DNA of 64,000 bases, taken from positions 62,001-126,000 of the forward strand of contig CAZTPX010000003.1 in the NCBI GenBank assembly GCA_964615095.1, in the 5' to 3' direction. The first letter of the stretch is position 1. The number at the start of each line of letters is the position of its first letter. Below, piece after piece: positions 24,284 through 31,921 of this stretch. Position numbers and translations under genes: made by a program. The notes under the pieces were generated by a model. The model did no database searches, was not told where the DNA came from, and was given only the letters and a program-made list of their open reading frames with translations. Source of the DNA: JANXQG01 sp964615095 (lineage in GTDB: Bacteria > Planctomycetota > Planctomycetia > Pirellulales > Thermoguttaceae).

Positions 24284-25612
24284 ATGCCTCTCATTCTTCT
24301 GACTATCCCCGGTTTGCGTGAAAAAGACGTTGCCGTGATGCCGCAACTCCGCGAGATGACCGCGGCGGGCCAGATCGTCAACCTCGTGCCAAGCTTCCCC
24401 TGCGTGACCTGCCCGGTGCAGGCCAACATGACTACCGGCCGTCTGCCCGCAGTCCACGGCGTAGTGGGCAATGGGCTGTATTGGCGGCAGCAGCAGCGGA
24501 TCGAGATGTGGACCTCGCCCAACGATTGCATCGAGCGGCCGCAAATATGGGACTTGCTCTCGCACGTGGAAGGGGCCTTGACCTCGGCCCTATGGTTCGG
24601 CATGCATAGCGTGGGAGCAGAGGCCGACTACATCTGCACGCCCAAGCCGATCCACAACCCGGACGGCACGGAGTCGCTCTGGTGTTACACGCGACCGACG
24701 GAGTATTACGGCCAACTACGCGACGAGCTGGGCCATTTTCCCTTGCAACATTTCTGGGGACCGATGGCCAACATCCGCTCGACGGCATGGATTGCGCGAT
24801 CGGCTGCGACCGCCGCGCGGCGGTGGAATCCCGACTTCTTCTGGATCTACCTGCCGCACCTCGACTACGCGGCCCAGAAAGTTGGTCCCGACAGCCCCGC
24901 CGCTGTCGCCGCTGTCAGCGAGTTGGACGCCGAATTGGGCCGCCTGCACGCGGCCATGCAGGAAACCTACGGCGATGCTTTGCTCTGGCTCGTGGCCGGC
25001 GAGTACGCCATTACGCCCGTCGATCATGTTGCCTATCCAAACCGCGTGCTCCGCGAGGCGGGGATGCTTGAAGTCCGCCGGCAGGCCGATGGCGAACACC
25101 TTGATCTGGCTGCCAGCCGTGCTTGGGCACTGGCCGACCACCAGTTTTCACATGTCTTCGTGGCCGACGACGATGCGCGGACGATCGATTTGGTGGCCGG
25201 CATCTTCCGTAACCAGCCGGGAATCGCCGACGTGCTGGTCGGTCCGCAGCGCGGCCGCTACGGGCTGGACCATCCCCGCAGCGGCGAGGTGATCCTGATC
25301 TCCGAGCCTAACAGTTGGCAGGCCTACTACTATTGGCTGGCCGACTCCAATGCCCCGGCGTTCGCCCGAACCGTCGATATCCATCGCAAACCGGGCTACG
25401 ATCCGGTGGAATTACACGTCGATATGGCCACGCGGAGCATTCCTTTGGACGCCAGTCTGATCCGCGGCTCGCACGGCGCTCCGGCGGCCGATCCCACGCA
25501 GCACACGGTGCTCTTGGCGTCCAAGCCGGTCCTGCCCGATGGCCCAACGGTGGCGGATACCGATCTGTTCGGGATTGTAATGAAGCAGTTCGGTGTAACG
25601 ATGGAGGGGTGA
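24284..25612 (+). CDS. Alkaline phosphatase/nucleotide pyrophosphatase-fold phosphodiesterase with altered metal ligands
   Basis: 442 residues of the type I phosphodiesterase/nucleotide pyrophosphatase fold. The nucleophile region reads VPSFPCVTCPVQANMTTG (Thr expected in FPxxT), then YLPHLDYAAQKVGPDS supplies one Asp ligand and a late RGSHGAP a His. Two usual metal sites differ: the first Asp near the N-terminus is replaced in LLTIPGLREKD, and the SDHGM motif reads AGEYAI. Either the metals bind differently or the enzyme has a changed chemistry. No signal peptide is seen, so it is probably cytosolic. It is a stand-alone gene between repeat-bearing gaps. Confidence 0.8.
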   Translation: MPLILLTIPGLREKDVAVMPQLREMTAAGQIVNLVPSFPCVTCPVQANMTTGRLPAVHGVVGNGLYWRQQQRIEMWTSPNDCIERPQIWDLLSHVEGALTSALWFGMHSVGAEADYICTPKPIHNPDGTESLWCYTRPTEYYGQLRDELGHFPLQHFWGPMANIRSTAWIARSAATAARRWNPDFFWIYLPHLDYAAQKVGPDSPAAVAAVSELDAELGRLHAAMQETYGDALLWLVAGEYAITPVDHVAYPNRVLREAGMLEVRRQADGEHLDLAASRAWALADHQFSHVFVADDDARTIDLVAGIFRNQPGIADVLVGPQRGRYGLDHPRSGEVILISEPNSWQAYYYWLADSNAPAFARTVDIHRKPGYDPVELHVDMATRSIPLDASLIRGSHGAPAADPTQHTVLLASKPVLPDGPTVADTDLFGIVMKQFGVTMEG

Positions 25613-25699
25613 TTTATTCGTAGGATGGGCCAAAATTGTGGGTTGGAACCAGCGAGCTTGCGAGCGCCGGCCTACCCTACTGACGCTATTACTGGACCG

Positions 25700-25827
25700 C
25701 TTAGGACCGGCGAATCGATAGGTGTCGGAAGTTGACGCCGCAGGAGTGCTTTTAGTCGCCCTATTGTCGAAGAGGGCGACTAAAGTCACCCCTAGAACAC
25801 GACACCGATTGATTCGCCGCTCCTAAG
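25700..25827. repeat. Nested inverted repeat, family C
   Basis: Outer arms of 28 bases (25700-25727 and 25800-25827) are inverted copies with three mismatches. An inner hairpin pairs TTTAGTCGCCCT (25751-25762, preceded by more T) with AGGGCGACTAAA (25773-25784). It lies in the 345-bp gap before the large secretin-like gene; the rest of that gap shows no gene and a short GAGCTTGCGAGC-like segment near 25651. Confidence 0.7.
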
Positions 25828-25957
25828 GTTGCAATTTTTACGGTACTCGTATCCAGAGCTAGTACTATCCGCAGCGCCGAACTAGAATGGAATAGATTGT
25901 AGAACTTCCATAGTTTGACGTGGCCCTCTTCTTGCCCTTGCTGGTATTGGACTGGTT

Positions 25958-28900
25958 ATGCGAAGCACTCATTCTTGGCAGGCGAAAAGCATCGCTGTTC
26001 TTGCGGTAGTTTTTTTCGGTTCTTGGCAGCTTGTCCATTCGTGGGCCGAACCTTCGGCCGAGAAAGAGAGCAAGCCCGCGGCGCGTGCCGACGGCGGGTC
26101 AACCGTTGCCGGCGTGGCGGCGCCGATTGAGCGCGTAAGAGAGCCCGTTGGAGAGGATGCCGACGCCAGGTCAGCCGCTGCCGGGGTGAAGGCGTCCCTG
26201 CCTGTTCCCCTGCCGCCGCTGGCGGTTGAGGATGACCGCTCGGCGCCGAACGCGAAACCAGCCGCCAAGGAGGCCCAGGAGCCAACGCCCGAGCCGCCGC
26301 GCCGGCCAGGTGACCGATCGAGGAGGCCGAGGGACGCCCGCCCCATGTCCGAGCAGAGTCCACCGTCTGGGGCCGAGAAGCCGCTGGCCGACGCGCCCAA
26401 GAAGAAGACCGAGAAACTTCGCTTCGAGTTCCGCTTCCAACCTTGGAAAGACGTGCTCGACTGGTTTGCCAAGCAGGCCGATCTCTCGCTGGTCGTGGTG
26501 GAAACCATGCCCTCGGGCACGTTCAACTATAGCGACGCGCGCGAATACACGCCGGCCGAGGCCATCGATCTGCTCAACAGCATCCTGCAGACCAAGGGCT
26601 TCGCGCTGGTGCGCCGCGATCGCATGTTGTGGCTCGTTCCCACCGAGAACGAGTTTCCGCCCGGCCTCGTGCCCACGGTGGCGCTGGAATCGTTGGACAC
26701 CCACGGCGCGTCCGAAATGGTAAACGTTCGCTTCCCTCTGAAGAAGCTCCGGCCCGAAGACGTCGAGGCCGACGTGCAGAAGTTGCTCAACCCGCAAGGA
26801 TCGGTCAAGTCCTTGGCCAAATCGCAGTGGTTGTCGGTCACCGATACCGTGGCGCGGCTCCGCGAAGTTCGCGAGTATCTGAAATACATCGAATCGGACC
26901 AGGGACCGGTGACGGGCACGTTGAAAACCTTCCAACTGAAGAACACCACTGCTGAGGAAGTGCTGCCAATTGTCCGCCAGTTGATGGAGATTCCCGAAGA
27001 CAAGATCATGTCGGCCGATGGTTCCATCCGCATCGTGCAGAAGGGCGGCGGCGATCTGTTGATCATCAGCGGACGGCCCGACAAGGTGGCCCGCGCAGCC
27101 GAGATCATCGAGAGGCTGGAGAACCCGACCGGCACGGATAGTGCTCGCCTCAGTGGCACGCCGCAACTGGAGATCTATCCGTTGAACGGTTCCGACGGGG
27201 CCTCGGTACTGGCGGTCTTGCAAACGGTCATGACCGGGCAGTCCGACGTACACATTTCCCTCGACAACAAGGCGGGCAGCCTGATCGTCCTGGCCCGTCC
27301 CGCGCAACACATGGCCATTCGCAACATCCTCAAGCAAATGCAGCTTCAGGTACAAAAGCTCGAGGTCCTAACGCTCTCGCGACTCGACGTGCAAACCGCG
27401 CTGGATACGATCAACAAGTTCTTCAACTCCGGCGATTCGAAGCAGTCCTCGGCCACCGCCCCGCAGATCCTTACCGATCCGACGAATCGTAAGCTGATCA
27501 TCCACGCCACCGAGGCGCAGATCACGCAGATCCGCGATCTGCTGACAAAGATGGGCGAGCATTTCGACTCCGGCGGCGTCCCCCAGCGCGACCACGTGCG
27601 TGTGGTGCCGATGGGTGAAGGGGAGTACCAGGCCGCCTTGCAGCGGGTGCAGGAGGCCTGGACGCGGTCCAACGCGATCCGCATTGTCGGCTCGCCAGGC
27701 CCAAGCAGTCCGGCCCCATCGCCCAGCGGCGCGGAATCGCCCCGCGCAAGACCTGACCAGCCGCCCGCAACGAGATTGCCGCTAAAGCCCAAGATGGTCC
27801 TGCCGCCGATCGACGACCGGCCGGCGGACCCGCCTCGGGCGCCGGAGGAACGCGCGCCGGAAACGCCCAAAGAGGCGCCCGCGGCGAAAGTCACCCTGAT
27901 TCCCCCGCCGCGCTCGGGCAACCTGTCGGGCGCGCGCATCCTCTGCGTGGCCGATCCCGTCCCGGCCGCACCGCCAGCAGGTAAGCCATCCGCGCCGATC
28001 TTCGTCATTCCCGGCCCCAACGGCTTGACGATTTCCTCCGAAGACCTTGAGGCGCTCGACGAGTTCGAGCGACTCCTGGCAGCCGAGACCAACGGCGGAC
28101 CCATGACCGTTTTCTACCTCAAGTACGCAAAGGCCCAAGTCGTGCAGCCAGAGCTGGAATCGCTCCTTTCCGGCGGATCGACCGATTCCGAAGGTTCTGC
28201 CGGCAAGTCGACCGGCCGCCAGGCGCTGGCTACCGGTTCGATCAAGATCACACCTGAACCCCGACTGAACGCCTTGATGGTGCTGGCCAACCGCGCCGAC
28301 CAGCGGACGGTCGAGAAATTGCTCAAGACCCTCGACATGCCGGAGAGCCCGGTAGACGTCGCCGTGTCCCCCAAGCCGCAGATGATCACCGTGCAGTATG
28401 CCAGGGTCAAGGACATCGCCGAGGTTCTGCGCCAGGTCTATGCCGATCGGATGGTGATTGCCGCGGGCCAGGACCAGCAGGGGCGCATGGGGGGCCTTGG
28501 GATGTTGATGATGCGCGGAATGATGGGCGGCCAGGGCGGCCCCGGTGGGCCGGGAGGTGCGGGCGGACCGGGCGGCGGCTTCGGTGGGTTTGGCGGCGGG
28601 CAGAATCGCGCCGACCAGGCAAACCGCATCGCCATCGGCGTTGACGCGAAAACCAACACCCTGATCATTACCGCCGTCGATTCCTTGTTTAACGAGGTCA
28701 AGCAGTTGGTCCAGCAACTCGATGAGGCCGCGGCTACGCAAAACGAAACGGTGCGGTACGTCGCCTTGCACCGCACCAGTGCGGTGGCCGTGCAAAAGGC
28801 ATTGACGGCCTTTGCGGGCGATGCTGTGCAAACCAATAATCCGGACGCAAACAACCCCAACAACCAGAATCAGTCGCCGTTTGGGCCCGGTCGAGGCTTT

Positions 28901-29137
28901 GGACGCGGCGGATTCGGTGGACAACCGGGGATGGGTGGTGGTTTCAACGGTGGTGGTTTCAACGGTGGTGGTTTCAACGGCGGCGGTTTCAACGGCGGCG
29001 GTTTCAACGGCGGCGGTTTCAACGGCGGTGGTTTCAACGGCGGACGTGGCGGACGTGGCGGACGCGGCGGTGGCGGTGGTGGCGGATTCAACGGTGGTGG
29101 ATTCAACGGCGGTGGTGGGCGCGGCCCAGGGCAGTAG
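25958..29137 (+). CDS. Exported protein of repeated secretin N-type (NolW) modules with a Gly-Phe-Asn tail
   Basis: 1059 residues. It has a signal peptide (residues 1 to about 28), then an Ala/Pro/Glu-rich linker to about 145. A secretin N0/STN-like domain follows (FRFQPWKDVLDWFAKQ to about 230), then about six NolW-like modules with the pattern of a beta strand, a hydrophobic helix and NALMVLANRAD-, NTLIITAVD- or GDLLIISGRPD-type strands, ending near residue 950. No secretin beta-barrel domain is present, so it is not a complete outer-membrane pore. The C-terminus is seven tandem GGGFN units plus Gly/Arg-rich sequence. Planctomycetes have several such proteins; a periplasmic or surface scaffold role is inferred. 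ATG 25958 gives the signal peptide directly. Confidence 0.8.
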   Translation: MRSTHSWQAKSIAVLAVVFFGSWQLVHSWAEPSAEKESKPAARADGGSTVAGVAAPIERVREPVGEDADARSAAAGVKASLPVPLPPLAVEDDRSAPNAKPAAKEAQEPTPEPPRRPGDRSRRPRDARPMSEQSPPSGAEKPLADAPKKKTEKLRFEFRFQPWKDVLDWFAKQADLSLVVVETMPSGTFNYSDAREYTPAEAIDLLNSILQTKGFALVRRDRMLWLVPTENEFPPGLVPTVALESLDTHGASEMVNVRFPLKKLRPEDVEADVQKLLNPQGSVKSLAKSQWLSVTDTVARLREVREYLKYIESDQGPVTGTLKTFQLKNTTAEEVLPIVRQLMEIPEDKIMSADGSIRIVQKGGGDLLIISGRPDKVARAAEIIERLENPTGTDSARLSGTPQLEIYPLNGSDGASVLAVLQTVMTGQSDVHISLDNKAGSLIVLARPAQHMAIRNILKQMQLQVQKLEVLTLSRLDVQTALDTINKFFNSGDSKQSSATAPQILTDPTNRKLIIHATEAQITQIRDLLTKMGEHFDSGGVPQRDHVRVVPMGEGEYQAALQRVQEAWTRSNAIRIVGSPGPSSPAPSPSGAESPRARPDQPPATRLPLKPKMVLPPIDDRPADPPRAPEERAPETPKEAPAAKVTLIPPPRSGNLSGARILCVADPVPAAPPAGKPSAPIFVIPGPNGLTISSEDLEALDEFERLLAAETNGGPMTVFYLKYAKAQVVQPELESLLSGGSTDSEGSAGKSTGRQALATGSIKITPEPRLNALMVLANRADQRTVEKLLKTLDMPESPVDVAVSPKPQMITVQYARVKDIAEVLRQVYADRMVIAAGQDQQGRMGGLGMLMMRGMMGGQGGPGGPGGAGGPGGGFGGFGGGQNRADQANRIAIGVDAKTNTLIITAVDSLFNEVKQLVQQLDEAAATQNETVRYVALHRTSAVAVQKALTAFAGDAVQTNNPDANNPNNQNQSPFGPGRGFGRGGFGGQPGMGGGFNGGGFNGGGFNGGGFNGGGFNGGGFNGGGFNGGRGGRGGRGGGGGGGFNGGGFNGGGGRGPGQ
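28934..29038 (+). repeat. Seven tandem 15-bp repeats coding for GGGFN
   Basis: The unit GGTGGTGGTTTCAAC (with third-base changes to GGCGGCGGT) occurs seven times in frame, followed by (GGACGTGGC)-like Gly-Arg units and two more FN units up to 29110. Third-position differences show the array is not a single recent expansion. Copy number probably varies between strains. Confidence 0.9.
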
Positions 29138-29160
29138 TGAATCGGGGGTAGAGAACGAAA

Positions 29161-29370
29161 ATGAGCGATTCGAAAGGCGGCGGGTTTGATCCCGACTTCT
29201 GTGAGAATTCCTGCCCGGTTTGCACCAGGGCCAGGAACGGGAACCGCTTTGCCCAGTTCCTGCAGGCCATCGAGACGTTCATTACCTTTGGTGGTTGTCC
29301 CTGGGGGCGGGCGCGGCAAAAGAAGTATGGCGTGAAGCCCAGCGAGCCGCTGCCGCGGGCTGCGAAGTAG
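29161..29370 (+). CDS. Small cysteine-containing protein of unknown function
   Basis: 69 residues: FCENSCPVCTRARNGN near residue 14 gives Cys-X3-Cys-X2-Cys, and a fourth Cys lies in FITFGGCPWGRARQKK. The body FAQFLQAIETFITF is hydrophobic/aromatic and the tail is basic. The four cysteines could bind a metal or form disulfides. It starts 23 bp after the large exported protein gene and follows AACGAAA rather than a clear ribosome-binding site. The composition is unlike the frame-shadow ORFs nearby, and I believe similar small proteins occur in other planctomycetes (recollection). Confidence 0.55.
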   Translation: MSDSKGGGFDPDFCENSCPVCTRARNGNRFAQFLQAIETFITFGGCPWGRARQKKYGVKPSEPLPRAAK

Positions 29371-29394
29371 GACCGGCCATTCAAAGCTGTCGCA

Positions 29395-29459
29395 AGAATG
29401 TATCCGGCACACTCCGTGTGCCGTTGCAGGCGGCACACGGAGTGTGCCGGATACATTCT
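29395..29459. terminator. Perfect 29-bp stem with a 7-base loop at a convergent junction
   Basis: 29395-29423 pairs exactly with 29431-29459 around TTGCAGG. Each arm itself holds the mini-hairpin CGGCACA-N5-TGTGCCG, the paired-hairpin layout of the other repeats here. It lies between the ends of the small Cys-protein gene (+, 29370) and the deiminase-like gene (-, 29486), where it could block read-through both ways. Confidence 0.7.
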
Positions 29460-29485
29460 CCCTTTGCTGGTCCCTGCCGCCGCAT

Positions 29486-30625
29486 TCAGTCGCGGCGAAG
29501 GACATTGACCAGGCAGTGCAACGTGCCGAAGTTTCGGCCGCAGGCGTCACACTCTATGGGCCGCACCTCGTAGCCTGATTCCTTCCAAATGGCCGCCGCT
29601 GCGCGATTAAGAACCTCCGCGGAGCGGAATACGGGCATGTATACAATGCGGCGGCCATCGCGCTGATCGAGGATGGCGTTCACATAAGTCACATAGGTTC
29701 GGCTATCCATCCCGGGAACTACCGGAATGCGGACCACCTCGTAACCGGCCGCTTGGCACTCTCGGGCGACTGCATCAAAGCGCGCGGCTGTCGCGTCGCT
29801 GAAGTCTGGGCCGCCGGGCAGATAGGATTCCAAGTCGGTCTTGGCCGACGAGTCTGCCAGCACCCGGCGCGCCATTCTCGGGTCGCCCACCAGTACCCGG
29901 TGTTCGCCAATCGGCAGCATGAACATTGCCAAGTGGTGGTCGGGCGCCTCTTGTAACAGGACTACGCGACGCTTCAGCAGAGCCGAAAGATCTTCGACAA
30001 GTTCATCGCGAGTTTCGACGGTCCGCTGAAGGTTGCGAAAGAGCGTGGCCGGGCGGACGAACACCGTCTGGCTGTCGGCGGTGAAGTCGCCGCCGTCGAA
30101 ATACAGGTCGCTGCGGCGCGACGACACGCCTGGTCCCAGGGCAGCCGCCAGGTCCTCGGCAACCCGCTGATCACCCTCCCTCGGCGGCCAGACACCCGCC
30201 CCGTCTTCGCCGCGAGGGCACAAGAGCACCGCATGTTGCTCCTTGGACGCCCCCAGGGCCAGCCAACGATCGCGAGACCATGCGGTGATGGGGTGGCCCA
30301 CGATCACCGGCGATAAGGAGCACGTAGTCGGGCCGATGCGGGCCAACAGATCGTCGTAGGCCTGCTTGTCGGGGCAGACCACGCGTACGGTTACCTCGGC
30401 CGGAAGCTGCCGTAGAAACCCGCGATAGGTCGGAACGACGACCTCGGCCGCCTCCGCAGTGTAGTGCATGACAATCTGCCGGAGCCTGCCGTCGCACTCG
30501 CTCAGCAGCGGCCCGGTGGAAAGCTGCGGCATCCGGCTGGCACCGCCATCATAGATGGACAAAACGCCCGCGGAGACGGCTAGGCCGAGCAAGACGCCCA
30601 GCATTACGTGAAACTTCATCGCCAT
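29486..30625 (-). CDS. Membrane-anchored deiminase-fold protein (agmatine/peptidyl-arginine deiminase superfamily)
   Basis: 379 residues with one N-terminal hydrophobic segment (about residues 5-24), so it is anchored or exported. The guanidino-modifying fold is suggested by four spaced motifs: WSRDR (Trp116, Arg118, Asp119; W-x-R-D), LYFDGGDF (Asp177, Gly-Gly), PDHHLAMFMLP (His230/231), and FGTLHCLVN with Cys371 nine residues from the C-terminus, where agmatine deiminase has its nucleophile in IHCITQQ. If active it would deiminate an arginine-like substrate outside the cytoplasm. It is the second gene of a two-gene unit; the upstream exported protein ends 11 bp before it. Similarity is by motif only. 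Confidence 0.65.
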   Translation of the reverse strand: MAMKFHVMLGVLLGLAVSAGVLSIYDGGASRMPQLSTGPLLSECDGRLRQIVMHYTAEAAEVVVPTYRGFLRQLPAEVTVRVVCPDKQAYDDLLARIGPTTCSLSPVIVGHPITAWSRDRWLALGASKEQHAVLLCPRGEDGAGVWPPREGDQRVAEDLAAALGPGVSSRRSDLYFDGGDFTADSQTVFVRPATLFRNLQRTVETRDELVEDLSALLKRRVVLLQEAPDHHLAMFMLPIGEHRVLVGDPRMARRVLADSSAKTDLESYLPGGPDFSDATAARFDAVARECQAAGYEVVRIPVVPGMDSRTYVTYVNAILDQRDGRRIVYMPVFRSAEVLNRAAAAIWKESGYEVRPIECDACGRNFGTLHCLVNVLRRD

Positions 30626-30636
30626 GTTTGCCCGCC

Positions 30637-31176
30637 TTACGGTCTGACTGCCGCCGTCTGAGCCGCGTGCGATACTTGGCTGGCACCCTTGGGATCTTTG
30701 ACACCGAGGTTGCCTGCCAGCACCGTTCGCTCTTTGTCGGAGATCGTGAACGAGATGTTCTGCCCCGCCGGCAGTTTGGCCTCCGAGGTGACGCTCAGCG
30801 TCCTGGTTTCACCCGGCGCGAGGCTCACCACACACCGCTGGGACCAGAGCATCTGGGGAATGGGAAGCATGCGCGATAGGGGAGACATCGGGGCGGTCGC
30901 CGAAATGTTGATCCAGACTGTCGCTACAGCGGACCTGTCGCTGGGATTGGACGTTTTGATTTCGACGACAGGACGGTCGCCTGCGCCGTATTCGGCTTTG
31001 TCGGTCTTCAACGAGAACACGCAGCCCTGCGAGGTGAAATGCGGCTGGGCGATTACCGCCTTGATTTTTGGGACGGCGTCGCCGGCGCCGACGCCGCGGG
31101 GTGCAAGCAACATGACCGTCAGTGCCGCCGTCACGGCGGCCGTTCCGAGCATGACCAAGACGTTTTGTCGTTTCAT
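30637..31176 (-). CDS. Exported protein of unknown function, Ig-like/CARDB-like fold suggested
   Basis: 179 residues. Signal peptide: MKR then a hydrophobic stretch to about residue 28 with cleavage near GVGA-GD. The mature part alternates short beta-type strands and has RPVVEIKTSNPSD and LAPGETRTLSVTS, the wording of CARDB/BsuPI-like Ig folds (paired conserved Asn-Pro and PGE motifs). It is first in a two-gene unit with the deiminase-like protein, 11 bp apart, so both probably work outside the cytoplasm on the same process. No family can be named with confidence. Confidence 0.6.
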   Translation of the reverse strand: MKRQNVLVMLGTAAVTAALTVMLLAPRGVGAGDAVPKIKAVIAQPHFTSQGCVFSLKTDKAEYGAGDRPVVEIKTSNPSDRSAVATVWINISATAPMSPLSRMLPIPQMLWSQRCVVSLAPGETRTLSVTSEAKLPAGQNISFTISDKERTVLAGNLGVKDPKGASQVSHAAQTAAVRP

Positions 31177-31337
31177 CGATTCGCTCCTTTGTGTGAAGTG
31201 CTGGTGGGTTCGCGTACGAGATCCTCTCTCGCCAACCGTATTGTACCGAGCATTCAGCGTTCGATTGGTAACGAGTTTGTAACTTGAACTGTCAACGCCG
31301 CTGCTGGCCGAGCAGTGTTTGGCAACTACGATTGCCA

Positions 31338-31527
31338 GACCCGACCCGGCTTGTCCGGGTCGGTGAATGAGGTTGAACGGCTAGAATGCGGAACCGCCCC
31401 TTGATCTTCCTTCGCCGGGAAAGGCCGCTTGCGGCGGCCTTTCCCGGCGAAGGAAGAAGGTGAGGAAGACGCATGGATTGTTAGCTTTGCAACCTTATTC
31501 ACCGACTCGGGCAAGCCGAGTGGGGCC
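31338..31527. repeat. REPIN-like nested inverted repeat, family A, copy 2
   Basis: About 190 bp, same plan as 12256-12450. The left mini-hairpin is ACCCGG-CTTGT-CCGGGT (31344-31360) and the right one ACTCGG-GCAAG-CCGAGT (31505-31521). Next to each is the conserved GGTGAAT...GGTTG(A/C)A(A)...GCTA segment. The core is a 22-bp stem (31406-31427 with 31435-31456) unrelated in sequence to the core of copy 1. The stems differ between copies but pairing is kept. Confidence 0.85.
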
Positions 31528-31547
31528 TGGACCACTTGCCCAAGACA

Positions 31548-31679
31548 TCAACGTTGGAACAAAGATTGAATCAGCAGCGTTGCCGTCGACCGGTTGCCGT
31601 TCCACAAGCTTTTAGCAGCCCACGTGCAGAGTTCCCGGCCGGTAGCGTCGAAAACAACACGCGGTTTGCCGTAGAACAT
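31548..31679 (-). CDS. Possible 43-residue protein, low support
   Basis: ATG 31679 lies 5 bases after the stop of the 78-residue frame upstream, with AAGGGCG before it, and runs 44 codons to TGA. The product is MFYGKPRVVFDATGR followed by a moderately hydrophobic second half. The tight spacing is the only argument for it; it has no recognised family and could be chance in this repeat-rich stretch. Confidence 0.25.
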   Translation of the reverse strand: MFYGKPRVVFDATGRELCTWAAKSLWNGNRSTATLLIQSLFQR

Positions 31680-31684
31680 CGCCC

Positions 31685-31921
31685 TTAGCCGCCATGCTGA
31701 TTTTCCTGTGGCAGATTTTGCCGCAGGTCAGTGGTGACAGTACCTTCTCTTCTCGGTTGCCTAGCCCTATGGAATTGCCAGGCTGTGACTATTGTGGTCG
31801 GAATCGTCATTCCGACGGTTGAAAGAAGAGCAAAAAGGCGTGCCGCTGTTTCATCAAAAACGCCGGCAAAAGCCAGCGTGCCGATTTCGTCGAGGATTCG
31901 ATGGACGCGTGTCTTGGACAT
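31685..31921 (-). CDS. Possible 78-residue protein with one hydrophobic segment, low support
   Basis: Starts MSKTRVHRILDEIG, has a hydrophobic stretch near residues 28-48 (LFALLSTVGMTIPTTIV), and a polar tail. No ribosome-binding site is clear and no family is recognised. It would be translated just before the 43-residue frame. The region between 31177 and 32325 contains no other gene candidate. Confidence 0.3.
   Translation of the reverse strand: MSKTRVHRILDEIGTLAFAGVFDETAARLFALLSTVGMTIPTTIVTAWQFHRARQPRREGTVTTDLRQNLPQENQHGG

Noticed and set aside
26171..28924. Long - strand frames inside the secretin-like gene
   Set aside because: They are antisense to repeated NolW modules and the Gly-rich tail; their Pro-rich product is the complement of GGC/GGT codons.
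25958..29137. Complete secretin or type II/III secretion pore
   Set aside because: No secretin beta-barrel domain and no secretion genes nearby; only N-type modules are present.
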